From contig CAYVOD010000026.1 of assembly GCA_964453055.1 (NCBI GenBank), positions 1-22,919 of the forward strand: a DNA stretch of 22,919 nt, given 5' to 3'. The position numbers and the translations under genes are program-made. How positions within the stretch are numbered: the first letter of the stretch is position 1; each line of letters opens with the position of its first letter. The notes beneath the pieces were generated by a model. The model was not told the DNA's origin, did not search any database, and worked only from the letters and a program-made list of their open reading frames with translations. This DNA is from UBA2256 sp964453055 (GTDB lineage Bacteria > Spirochaetota > Spirochaetia > Treponematales > Rectinemataceae). This document shows, piece by piece, positions 14,564 to 21,960 of this stretch.

Positions 14564-15268
14564 TCATTTTTCGACCCGGTGATCGAGCTTCAAGAAGTGG
14601 CCGAATCGTTCCTTTTTCGTCAGCAGATAAGCCCTGTCGTTTTCCTGAGCCGGGAGTTCGTGCTGCACCCGCTCCAGCACCTTGACCCCGTGGCGCTCCA
14701 GTTCCTCCACCTTTTCCGGATTGTTCGTAAGGAGGCGGACGCTTTTCACGCCGATCTTCCTAAGCATCGCCGCGGGAACCGCGTAATCCCTTTCGTCAGC
14801 CTTGAATCCCAGCGCCAGGTTGGCGTCGTAGGTATCGTATCCCTTATCCTGCAGGGCGTAGGCGCGAAGCTTGTTGACCAGCCCTATGCCCCTGCCCTCG
14901 GCTTGATGATAGAGGACGGCTCCCCTGCCCTCCGCCTCGATCCGGCGCAGGGCCTGGTGAAGCTGGGGGCCGCAGTCGCAGCGCTGGCTTCCGAAGGCGT
15001 CGCCTGTGAGGCAAGCGGAGTGGATGCGCAAAAGGAGGTCCTCCCCGTCGCCCACCTCGCCCTTGAGAACGATGACATGGTCCTTGCCGTCCCTGTTGTT
15101 TACGAAGCCGATAATGGAAAAGCGGCCGTATTCGGTGGGGAAGTCGGCCACCGAAGCGACCATGACGCAGAGTTCTTCCTTGCAGGCGGCGCAGTTCTCG
15201 GCCTGGGGGCAGTCCCGCAGCGCCTGGATATCCTGCCTGATGATTTCCTCGATCGATGGAATTGTCAT
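14564..15268 (-). CDS. ribA: GTP cyclohydrolase II (riboflavin synthesis)
   Basis: This 234-residue protein would convert GTP to 2,5-diamino-6-ribosylamino-4(3H)-pyrimidinone 5'-phosphate, the first step of riboflavin synthesis. The zinc ligands C86, C97 and C99 lie in RIHSACLTGDAFGSQRCDCG with the spacing known from E. coli RibA (C54, C65, C67). Also present are AEGRGIGLVNKLRAYALQDKG and RLLTNNPEK. The residue after HS is Ala, where Glu is usual. About 35-40 extra residues at the N terminus contain C20, C26, C29 and C34 (CX5CX2CX4C), not needed for the core fold. It is not fused to RibB. GGAG lies 5 bases before the ATG. It follows the Nudix gene by 16 bases on the same strand, so the two are co-transcribed. 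Confidence 0.93.
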   Translation of the reverse strand: MTIPSIEEIIRQDIQALRDCPQAENCAACKEELCVMVASVADFPTEYGRFSIIGFVNNRDGKDHVIVLKGEVGDGEDLLLRIHSACLTGDAFGSQRCDCGPQLHQALRRIEAEGRGAVLYHQAEGRGIGLVNKLRAYALQDKGYDTYDANLALGFKADERDYAVPAAMLRKIGVKSVRLLTNNPEKVEELERHGVKVLERVQHELPAQENDRAYLLTKKERFGHFLKLDHRVEK

Positions 15269-15284
15269 ACGCGCTCCATGTTGT

Positions 15285-15848
15285 TTATACCCTTAGAAGG
15301 TACTGCCGCAGGGCCAGCCTTGTCGACTCGAAGGCGATGGATTCCCAGGGGATAGCGGACAATTCGGCCCATTCCAGCCCCGTGGACTCATGGGGATCGG
15401 GTGATAGAAGACCGCGCTCCTTTCCCGCCAGCTCCGCGATGAAAAAAAGATCGCAGGTCCAGTATTCGACGCTTTTATACGTATAGCGATTGGGATAGGA
15501 GGCAAGAAAGCGCATTTCCGCCGGCGCCCAGCCTAATTCCTCCCCGCACTCCCGCAACAAGGCTTCTTCGGCCTGCTCGCCCGGATCGACAAAACCGCCG
15601 GGAAGGGCCAGGCAATCCCGGCGCGGCTCTTTCGCCCTGCGTAAAAAAAGGCAAGATCCGCCTGAAACCAGGATGAGGCCAGCGGCCGCGGCCACGTTAT
15701 GGAAGTATTCGAATCCGCAAGCGTCGCAGCGCCAGAAACGGCCGTTCCAGCCCATGCCGAGCTCCCCGCAGGAGGGACAGAAGCGGAAAAGCCCTCCCGG
15801 GCCGTTTCCGTCTAGATCCCGCGCTTCACTGAAAGACTGTTTTTCCAT
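15285..15848 (-). CDS. Nudix hydrolase with N-terminal zinc ribbon
   Basis: This 187-residue protein has a zinc ribbon (C24, C27, C41, C44 in CPSCG and CDACG) followed by a Nudix domain. The complete Nudix box runs from G85 to about 107 (GGFVDPGE, then RECGEELGW, with catalytic Glu 100, 103 and 104). The zinc ribbon plus Nudix layout recalls NudC-type NAD pyrophosphatases, but the NudC SQPWPFP-like motif is not seen, so the nucleotide substrate is uncertain. Its place directly before ribA (16 bases) makes a flavin-pathway role conceivable, since a Nudix dephosphorylating step exists in some folate and flavin routes. The ATG at 15848 is preceded by TATACT and 7 bases, with no Shine-Dalgarno. 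A longer frame from TTG 15878 would enter uvrC. Confidence 0.88.
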   Translation of the reverse strand: MEKQSFSEARDLDGNGPGGLFRFCPSCGELGMGWNGRFWRCDACGFEYFHNVAAAAGLILVSGGSCLFLRRAKEPRRDCLALPGGFVDPGEQAEEALLRECGEELGWAPAEMRFLASYPNRYTYKSVEYWTCDLFFIAELAGKERGLLSPDPHESTGLEWAELSAIPWESIAFESTRLALRQYLLRV

Positions 15849-15865
15849 ACTATAGAGTATAGAGC
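15849..15865. promoter_or_regulatory. 17-base divergent promoter gap between the Nudix gene and uvrC
   Basis: The two start codons are separated by only 17 bases made of overlapping TATA-like hexamers: TATACT on the minus strand (15856-15861, 7 bases before the Nudix ATG) and TATAGA on the plus strand (15851-15856, 9 bases before the uvrC ATG). Any -35 element would lie inside the opposite coding region. No good -35 is visible. Confidence 0.45.
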
Positions 15866-17743
15866 ATGAGCGAGACAAAAGACGAGGCCGGTTTGAACGC
15901 GGCCGAAGAAGCCCCGATCCGGGAAGTCCCGGCCGAGGAAAGCCCGGCGGCGCGGAACGCCCGATTCAGATCCCTGGCGCGCCAGGCTCCCGAATCGCCG
16001 GGGGTTTACGTGATGCGGGACGGCGACGGGGCGATTATCTACGTCGGCAAGGCCAAGATCCTCAAAAACCGCCTGCTGTCCTATTTTTCTGGCCGGAAGG
16101 ATATCAAGACGCGGCATTTGGTTTCCCGGGTCGAGTCGATCGAATGGATCCTCGCGGGCAGCGAGTACGACGCGCTGCTGATAGAAAACAACCTCATCAA
16201 AGAGCATAATCCCAAATACAACATAAACTTGAAGGACGGGAAGACCTATCCGTCCATACGAATAACCGCCGAGGAATACCCCAGGGTTTTCCGCACCAGG
16301 CGGATTATCGACGACGGGTCGGAGTATTACGGCCCCTTCCCCAGCGCCGAGATAATCGATATCTACCTCGAACTGATAAAGAAGCTGTTCCCCTTGCGCC
16401 GCTGCGCCGTCATGAGGCCAAGGGAGAGCCCCTGCATGTATTACCACATCGGCCGCTGCCCGGGCCCCTGCGCGGGCAAGATAAGCCACGAGGACTATAT
16501 GGCCAGGGTCGGGCAGATCCGCAAGCTCCTCTCGGGCGAAACAGCCCAGCTCGCCGCCGATCTCAAGTCGAAGATGGAGGAAGCCGCCGGGGCTTTTCGC
16601 TTCGAGGAAGCGGCTCGTCTCAGGGATGCCATACGGGCCGTGGAGCAGTTCGTCGGGCGGAGCAACGCTCAGGATTTCGACAAGAGCGCCAGAGATTACC
16701 TGGCCTGGCACTGCGACGGCGACATGATTTCCTTCGTCGTCTTTTCGATGCGCGAAGGCAAGCTCATGGGCAGGGACAGCTTCGTCTCTCCCCTGTATTC
16801 AGACGAGCTCGAGGCGCTTCAGAGTTTCTTGACCACCTATTACGGCCCGGATCGATTGCCCCCGCCCTCGGTATTCGTCATGAAAAAGCTGGAGACCAAG
16901 ACCCTGACCCAGTACTTCAAGTCGCAGTTGGGCGCGAAGGTGAGGCTGCAGAGTCCCAAGGAGCAGCGCCACGCCGCCTCGATGAACCTGGCCATCCAGA
17001 ACGCCAGGGAAGAGCTCGTGAAGCGGCGCAGGGAATTGGGCGACAGGAACGCCCTGATCGAATTGAAATCCGCCCTGGGACTCTCGAGCCTGCCTGTGCG
17101 CATCGAGGGCTTCGACATCGCCCAGCTCTCGGGCAAGCACACCGTCGCCTCCCTGATCAGTTTCAAAAACGGCATCCCCGACAAGAGAAACTACCGCTAT
17201 TTCCGGATTCGCAGCCTCCAGGGTTCGATTGACGATTTCGGCGCCATAAGGGAAGCGGTGGCGCGGCGCTACACCAGGCTGATCAACGAGGAGGCCGAGC
17301 TGCCGGACCTGATTTTAGTCGACGGCGGGGCCGGCCAGGTCTCGGCCGCCGAAGAAGTCTTAAGGGAGATCGGCCTGGACTGCGACCTGGCCGGCCTCGC
17401 CAAGAAGAACGAGGAGCTCTATCTGCCGGGCAGGCTGGAGCCCCTGGTCCTGCCCAAGGACTCCCCGGCCCTGCGCGTGCTCGTGGCCGTCAGGGACGAG
17501 ACGCACCGATTCGCGACGGGCTTGTCCAGAAGGCTGCGGGAAAAGGACCTGCGCTTTTCGGCCTTGAGTTCCGTGAAGGGCATAGGCGAGGCGCGATCCA
17601 AAAAGCTGATTAAAGCCTTCGGCTCGATGGAGGGAATCGCCGTCGCGGATGTCGCCGCCCTGGCGAAGACGGCCGGGATTTCCCAGGAGACGGCGCTACT
17701 GGTCAGGGAAAAGGCGATCGCTGTCTTCGGCCAAAGTCAATAA
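15866..17743 (+). CDS. uvrC: UvrC, excinuclease ABC subunit C
   Basis: This 625-residue protein makes both incisions in nucleotide excision repair with UvrA and UvrB. After an acidic N-terminal extension of about 35 residues comes the GIY-YIG nuclease (GVYVMRDGDGAIIYVGKAK, 46-64). A Cys cluster of the kind reported to bind an iron-sulfur cluster in UvrC follows (RRCAVMRPRESPCMYYHIGR, then CPGPC). Next are the UVR motif that docks UvrB (KMEEAAGAFRFEEAARLRDA), the RNase H-like C-terminal nuclease (FDIAQLSGKHTVASLISF; LPDLILVDGGAGQ; RDETHRFA) and a helix-hairpin-helix pair (SVKGIGEARSKKLIKAFGS). All parts are intact and the length is normal. There is no ribosome binding site upstream, where the divergent Nudix gene begins 17 bases away. 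Confidence 0.97.
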   Translation: MSETKDEAGLNAAEEAPIREVPAEESPAARNARFRSLARQAPESPGVYVMRDGDGAIIYVGKAKILKNRLLSYFSGRKDIKTRHLVSRVESIEWILAGSEYDALLIENNLIKEHNPKYNINLKDGKTYPSIRITAEEYPRVFRTRRIIDDGSEYYGPFPSAEIIDIYLELIKKLFPLRRCAVMRPRESPCMYYHIGRCPGPCAGKISHEDYMARVGQIRKLLSGETAQLAADLKSKMEEAAGAFRFEEAARLRDAIRAVEQFVGRSNAQDFDKSARDYLAWHCDGDMISFVVFSMREGKLMGRDSFVSPLYSDELEALQSFLTTYYGPDRLPPPSVFVMKKLETKTLTQYFKSQLGAKVRLQSPKEQRHAASMNLAIQNAREELVKRRRELGDRNALIELKSALGLSSLPVRIEGFDIAQLSGKHTVASLISFKNGIPDKRNYRYFRIRSLQGSIDDFGAIREAVARRYTRLINEEAELPDLILVDGGAGQVSAAEEVLREIGLDCDLAGLAKKNEELYLPGRLEPLVLPKDSPALRVLVAVRDETHRFATGLSRRLREKDLRFSALSSVKGIGEARSKKLIKAFGSMEGIAVADVAALAKTAGISQETALLVREKAIAVFGQSQ

Positions 17744-17755
17744 TCCGGAAAAAAA

Positions 17756-17784
17756 TTGACACCCCCAGAGGCAGATGCTAGTAT
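17756..17784 (+). promoter_or_regulatory. Promoter of the TRAP transporter operon
   Basis: A perfect TTGACA (17756-17761) lies 17 bases before TAGTAT (17779-17784). A perfect TATAAT at 17799-17804 without a good -35 could be a second start. Either gives a 5' leader of about 25-45 bases before the ATG at 17834. No obvious operator palindrome was found. Confidence 0.75.
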
Positions 17785-17833
17785 TCCCTACGCTATCGTA
17801 TAATTTCCCATTTCTTGCGATATGGAGGCTATC

Positions 17834-18811
17834 ATGAAGAAACGCGTGACCTTCGCCATTCTCGCCATCGTCCTCATCGCCGGAATCGCCGGCGCCCAGG
17901 GCAAGACCTTTCAGCTCCGCACTTCGACAAACCTGGCCGGAACGGGGACTGTCGGCAAAGGCTTGACCTATTTTGTCGACCTCGTGAACAAGAAGGCCGG
18001 CGGCAGGATAAAGGCCGTCGCCAACTACGGAGCAGAACTAGGCAGCCAGGCCGAACAGGTCGAAATGGCCCGGACAGGCTCTCTCGAGATGGTCGTTTCG
18101 GCCCCCGGCACGGGACCGGGCACCTGGGTTCCCCAGTTGATGATGTTCGAATTCCCCTTCTTGTTCAAGGATAACGATCACTACCTGCGCGTGCTCAAGG
18201 GACTTGAAGGCGAAGTCAGCGCGCTAGTGAAACCGTACGGCTTCATCGCCACCGCCGGGCAGTCCATGGGCTCGCGCCACATGCTCACCAAGAAGCCGGT
18301 AACAAAGCTGGAAGACCTGGCCAACCTCAAGATGCGCGGCCCGAATGCCGTGTACATCAACATGTTCAAGTCGCTGGGCGCTGCCGGCACCACGATGGAC
18401 TGGAACGAAATATATTCGGCCATCCAGACCGGCGTCATCGACGGCATGGAAGCGTCGCCATCCATGATCAATTCGATGAAATTCCAGGATGTGGCCAAGA
18501 ACCTCACCATCACCGACCACATCATCGCCTGCGTTTACTATTTCTTCAACGAAAAATGGTACAACAGCCTACCTGCGGATCTGCAGAAAATCGTCATGGA
18601 TTGCGCGCGGGAAGCCGCGGATTACCAGGCCACATTGGATGAAGCCGACCAGGTCGCCTCCCTCGAGAAGATCAAGGCTGCTGGCGTGACTATTCACGTG
18701 TTAAAAGATAAGGCGAAGTGGATGGAAGCCTGCAAGCCCATGCTCAACGACTACAAGGCCAAGGGCAAGACTTGGAACGATTTTATCGACAAGATGCTGG
18801 CCATTCAGTAA
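17834..18811 (+). CDS. dctP: TRAP transporter substrate-binding protein (DctP family)
   Basis: This 325-residue periplasmic solute-binding protein has a signal peptide MKKRVTFAILAIVLIAGIAG with cleavage near AGA-QGK. DctP hallmarks include VNKKAGGRIKAVANYGAELGS, the ligand-clamping Arg region LANLKMRGPNAVYINMFKSL (R168, which usually holds the substrate carboxylate) and WNEIYSAIQTGVIDGMEAS. The start at 17834 has GGAGG 5 bases upstream; an ATG four codons earlier overlaps that site. It is the first gene of an operon with DctQ, DctM and an oxidoreductase. Substrates of this family are mostly carboxylates such as sugar acids; this one cannot be named. Confidence 0.95.
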   Translation: MKKRVTFAILAIVLIAGIAGAQGKTFQLRTSTNLAGTGTVGKGLTYFVDLVNKKAGGRIKAVANYGAELGSQAEQVEMARTGSLEMVVSAPGTGPGTWVPQLMMFEFPFLFKDNDHYLRVLKGLEGEVSALVKPYGFIATAGQSMGSRHMLTKKPVTKLEDLANLKMRGPNAVYINMFKSLGAAGTTMDWNEIYSAIQTGVIDGMEASPSMINSMKFQDVAKNLTITDHIIACVYYFFNEKWYNSLPADLQKIVMDCAREAADYQATLDEADQVASLEKIKAAGVTIHVLKDKAKWMEACKPMLNDYKAKGKTWNDFIDKMLAIQ

Positions 18812-18829
18812 TCAATCTTTCTCTTTTCA

Positions 18830-18878
18830 CGGAGGGGAGGTCGTCCCTCGTTCTTCGCGGGGCGATCTTCTTTTTTAA
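18830..18878 (+). promoter_or_regulatory. Possible attenuating stem-loop between dctP and dctQ
   Basis: GAGGG and CCCTC arms around a short loop (about 18833-18850) are followed by a T-rich run (TCTTCTTTTTT, ending near 18877). This would fit partial termination after the binding-protein gene, a usual way to express it above the permease genes. The hairpin is short and the distance to the T run is long, so the call is weak. Confidence 0.3.
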
Positions 18879-18891
18879 TGGAGATCTATGC

Positions 18892-19392
18892 ATGGCCAGG
18901 AAATTCTATATTCTTTTCGACCGTCTACGGACTATCATGATGGTGTCCGTATCTGCCTTTACGATAATTCTCTGCTTTATTCAGATAATACTCAGGTATT
19001 TCACCTTCCTTTCGATGCGCCCTTTCGCCTGGGGCGACGAAGTGCTACGGCTTTCAGCAATCTGGGTAATCTTTCTCGGCCTCAGCGTCGGCATAAGGGA
19101 AGGCGCCCATTTCACGGTGGATCTCTTACTCAACAAGATTAAACCGGAAAAAGCGCGACACGGAGCCGACACCGCGATCGACATCATGGTGATGGGATTA
19201 TTGGCCATTCTCGCTTACAAAGGTTTTTCCTACACAATCACGAACACGATGAGCAGCTTGCAGAACATTCAGATATCCATGGCGTGGTTCTACGCATCCA
19301 TTCCAGTCGGTTGTCTCTTCGGCATTGTCGAATATCTTTACAAGATCGCATTCGGGAAGGAGTACAAGACCAGAATGCTCGCGAAATACTAA
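18892..19392 (+). CDS. dctQ: TRAP transporter small permease (DctQ family)
   Basis: This 166-residue protein has four membrane helices (about 14-33, 47-66, 92-112 and 126-147), as in DctQ proteins. WGDEVLRLSAIWVIFLGLSVGIREGAHFTVDLL is the typical W-x-E-E/D...R/H pattern of the family. The ATG at 18892 follows GGAG (spacing 8). The 80-base gap after dctP holds a weak hairpin (GAGGG...CCCTC) and a T-rich run ending near 18877. This could reduce read-through so that the binding protein is made in excess of the membrane parts. Confidence 0.92.
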   Translation: MARKFYILFDRLRTIMMVSVSAFTIILCFIQIILRYFTFLSMRPFAWGDEVLRLSAIWVIFLGLSVGIREGAHFTVDLLLNKIKPEKARHGADTAIDIMVMGLLAILAYKGFSYTITNTMSSLQNIQISMAWFYASIPVGCLFGIVEYLYKIAFGKEYKTRMLAKY

Positions 19393-19406
19393 GGAAGGAG
19401 ACTGAA

Positions 19407-20690
19407 ATGTGGCAGATTTGGCTCGTATTCGCGATATTGCTGGCCTTCATTTTCGCCGGAATCCCCATTTATATGTCGCTCATCCTCACAACTATTTCCT
19501 TCATGATCGGGATGGACCTTCCCTTGAATCTCGTCGTCATCAAGATGTTCGGAAGCGTCAATTCGTTCTCACTGATGGCCATACCATTTTTCATCATCGC
19601 AGGCAATATCATGGCCAAATCGGATATAACGGACAGGATTATCGACCTGTCCGACGCCCTGGTAGGCCAGTTCAAGGGGGGGCTCGGCCACGTCAACATC
19701 CTAGCCTCCATGTTCTTCGGGGGAATCCAGGGATCAGGCATCGCCGATGCTTCGGCGATCGGAGGGATGCTCATCCCCGCGATGGAAAAGCAGGGTTACG
19801 ACAAGGATTACGCCGTTGCCGTGACAGCCGGCTCCTCGATGCTCAGCCCTATCATACCGCCCAGCATAGCGATGATTCTCTACTCTTATTACACCGAAGT
19901 GCCTGTGAGCAAGCTCTTCATGGGCGGGGTTATCCCCGGCGTTATCATTGCGGGGCTTCAGATGATCTGGAACCGTATTGTTTATTCGCGGCGGGGTTAC
20001 AATATCCCGACGACCAAGTTCTCGGTTAGGCGGCTCGGGAAGACACTGCTCGGTTCGGCGGGAGCACTGGCAATGCCGATTATCATCATCGGTGGCATCA
20101 TTTCTGGCGTGGTAACGGCCACGGAATCGGGAGTCCTCGCCATCGTCTACGGCCTGGTCTACGGTTTCTTCGTCTCCAAAAAACTAAAGCCTCGCGACCT
20201 CGTCGACATTTTGAAGAGCTCGAGCCTCACCACGGCCGTCGTCATGGTCACCATCGCCGCGACGGGAGCCCTTTCAAATGTCCTGGTGCGCATGCGATTC
20301 CAGGCCAATGTCACCGACTACGTGGTCAACGTCATCGGAAACCCTGTCGCCGGAACCCTCTTCCTGATGCTCATAATCTTTGTGCTTGGCATGTTCCTCG
20401 ATCCGACCGTACTCATCGCCATGCTGGCGCCTACAATCCTGAGCATAGGGAATTCCTTTGGATTCGGCGCCATCCACTATGGCGTCGTCATGGTCATCAT
20501 GATGCAGTTGGGAGCCATAACCCCGCCCGTAGGCTCCTTCCTCTTCGTTTCATGCGCGATAGGGCACTTGCCGCTTGAAAAATCGGTAAAACCCATGATT
20601 CCTTTCATCATCACGATCATCATCGCAGTTTTAATCAGTTTTTTCGTGCCGCAGGTCGTCACCTTCCTTCCCGATCTGCTATTAGGCTGA
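19407..20690 (+). CDS. dctM: TRAP transporter large permease (DctM family)
   Basis: This 427-residue protein of about twelve membrane helices is the ion-coupled transport channel of the TRAP system. Family motifs seen are IPFFIIAGNIMAKS, GGLGHVNILASMFFGGIQGSG (re-entrant loop), SMLSPIIPPSIAMILYSYY, TATESGVLAIVYGLVYG and MQLGAITPPVGSFLFV. The start at 19407 is set by AAGGAAGGAG, 6 bases upstream, 14 bases after the dctQ stop. The frame stays open back to 19284 inside dctQ, but no start with a binding site is found there. The length is normal and the protein looks functional. Confidence 0.95.
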   Translation: MWQIWLVFAILLAFIFAGIPIYMSLILTTISFMIGMDLPLNLVVIKMFGSVNSFSLMAIPFFIIAGNIMAKSDITDRIIDLSDALVGQFKGGLGHVNILASMFFGGIQGSGIADASAIGGMLIPAMEKQGYDKDYAVAVTAGSSMLSPIIPPSIAMILYSYYTEVPVSKLFMGGVIPGVIIAGLQMIWNRIVYSRRGYNIPTTKFSVRRLGKTLLGSAGALAMPIIIIGGIISGVVTATESGVLAIVYGLVYGFFVSKKLKPRDLVDILKSSSLTTAVVMVTIAATGALSNVLVRMRFQANVTDYVVNVIGNPVAGTLFLMLIIFVLGMFLDPTVLIAMLAPTILSIGNSFGFGAIHYGVVMVIMMQLGAITPPVGSFLFVSCAIGHLPLEKSVKPMIPFIITIIIAVLISFFVPQVVTFLPDLLLG

Positions 20691-20716
20691 GCGGCGTCGC
20701 CGCGGAGGAGCGTGGA

Positions 20717-21871
20717 ATGACAGGCATAGGAATTATCGGCTCAGGGGCCATAGCTTCCGTCCACGTTGATAGCTATAAACGTTATGCGTCGGACTGCGAG
20801 GTCAGGGCAATTTGTGACACCTTCAAGGCAAAGGCTGAGGATCTCGTCACCGCGAAGGCGTTAAACGCCAAAGTCTACGACGACTACAAAAGGCTACTAC
20901 TCGATCCCGGGGTGGAGGCCGTATCCGTCTGCCTGCCGCCGGGTGCCCATGCCCAGGTGAGCATCGACGCGCTAAAGGCGGGAAAGCATGTCATCGTCGA
21001 AAAACCCATGGCGAGCTCGCTGGAGGAATGCGATCTCATGATCGAAGCCTCCCGCGCCAGCGGGAAGATTCTCGCCGTGGTGAGCCAGAACCGCTATAAG
21101 ACACCCGTGGCCAAACTGAAAAGGATGCTGGACCAGGGCGCTGTCGGAAAGGTTTTGTACGCCAGCTTCGATTCGCTCTGGTGGCGCGGCCAAGTCTACT
21201 ATGACCTCTGGTGGAGAGGCACCTGGGCTCAGGAATCGGGCGGCTGCTTCATGAGCCACGCGGTCCATTACCTGGATCTCATGCACTATCTTTTCGGCAT
21301 GCCAAAAGGGGTGAAGGCTTCGATCCATAACGTGGGCCACGACAACTCGGAGTGCGAGGATCTTGGTTTCGCGTTCTTCGACTACGAGGAAAAGGTCATC
21401 CACTTTACCTGTTCATTGGTGAGCCATGGGGAGCGTCAGAGCATTGTCGTGGAAGGCGAAAAAGGCACGCTCAGCGTGCCCTGGGCGGTATCCGCCAACA
21501 AAGCTCTTCCCAACGGATTCCCCGAGGAGGATAGCGCGGGCATAAAAGCGCTTGAAGAAGCCTACCGCGCGATACCCGACCTTGCGAGCGAAGGTCACGA
21601 CGCCCAGCTGGGCAATTTTCTAAAAGCAATTCGAGGAGAGGAATCCATAGCCCTGGATGGCAGCGCTGGCAAAAAAACCATCGAACTCATCATGGGCATA
21701 TACAAGTCCGCCGTGACGGGAAAGCCAGTCGAATTCCCCTTGAAACCCGACGATCCCTTCTACCGCAAGGAATCCATGATCGCCCTCATGCCCAGGTTTC
21801 ACGAAAAGAAAAAGAGCGTGGATAACTTCAGCTCGTCCACGATCACCCTGGGGAGGGATCTGGGCCGTTGA
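20717..21871 (+). CDS. Gfo/Idh/MocA family NAD(P)-dependent oxidoreductase
   Basis: This 384-residue protein has an N-terminal Rossmann fold with GIIGSGAIASVH (5-16), an acid/cofactor region ICDTF, VCLPPGAHAQ and the catalytic-site EKPMA (95-99). The C-terminal sugar-binding alpha/beta domain contains GTWAQESGGCFMSHAVHYLD. These enzymes oxidise or reduce sugars, inositols and their derivatives at a hydroxyl or keto group. GGAGGAG lies 6 bases before the ATG, and only 26 bases separate it from dctM; a small GCGGC/GCCGC hairpin lies in the gap. It is therefore in the TRAP operon and probably acts on the imported substrate or its first product. The exact substrate is unknown. Confidence 0.92.
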   Translation: MTGIGIIGSGAIASVHVDSYKRYASDCEVRAICDTFKAKAEDLVTAKALNAKVYDDYKRLLLDPGVEAVSVCLPPGAHAQVSIDALKAGKHVIVEKPMASSLEECDLMIEASRASGKILAVVSQNRYKTPVAKLKRMLDQGAVGKVLYASFDSLWWRGQVYYDLWWRGTWAQESGGCFMSHAVHYLDLMHYLFGMPKGVKASIHNVGHDNSECEDLGFAFFDYEEKVIHFTCSLVSHGERQSIVVEGEKGTLSVPWAVSANKALPNGFPEEDSAGIKALEEAYRAIPDLASEGHDAQLGNFLKAIRGEESIALDGSAGKKTIELIMGIYKSAVTGKPVEFPLKPDDPFYRKESMIALMPRFHEKKKSVDNFSSSTITLGRDLGR

Positions 21872-21872
21872 G

Positions 21873-21929
21873 ATACCGACGCCGGCTCGCTGGCCGAGAC
21901 TACAAAAAACCGCTGTTTTTCGGTATAGT
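21873..21929 (+). promoter_or_regulatory. Inverted repeat and possible -10 before the transketolase gene
   Basis: ATACCGA (21873-21879) and TCGGTAT (21920-21926) are perfect 7-bp arms 40 bases apart, the second overlapping a -10-like TATAGT (21924-21929). It could be a terminator stem after the oxidoreductase gene or an operator for the transketolase gene. No good -35 is seen, so neither role is proved. Confidence 0.3.
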
Positions 21930-21960
21930 TTAAGCCTCAAGCTTTTCAAGGAGTAATGGA

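Noticed and set aside
15269..15284. FMN riboswitch before ribA
   Set aside because: Only 16 bases separate it from the Nudix gene, and no room or conserved riboswitch pattern was found upstream of the Nudix gene either.
14300..15355. A 351-codon plus-strand frame opposite ribA and the YigZ start
   Set aside because: The minus-strand genes carry clear RibA and IMPACT motifs; the opposite frame has none and no binding site.
15812..16711. A 299-codon minus-strand frame inside uvrC
   Set aside because: It is antisense to the conserved GIY-YIG and UVR regions and shows no domain of its own.
17822..17833. ATG four codons before the chosen dctP start
   Set aside because: The GGAGG serving the later ATG falls inside those codons, and the signal peptide begins at the later Met.
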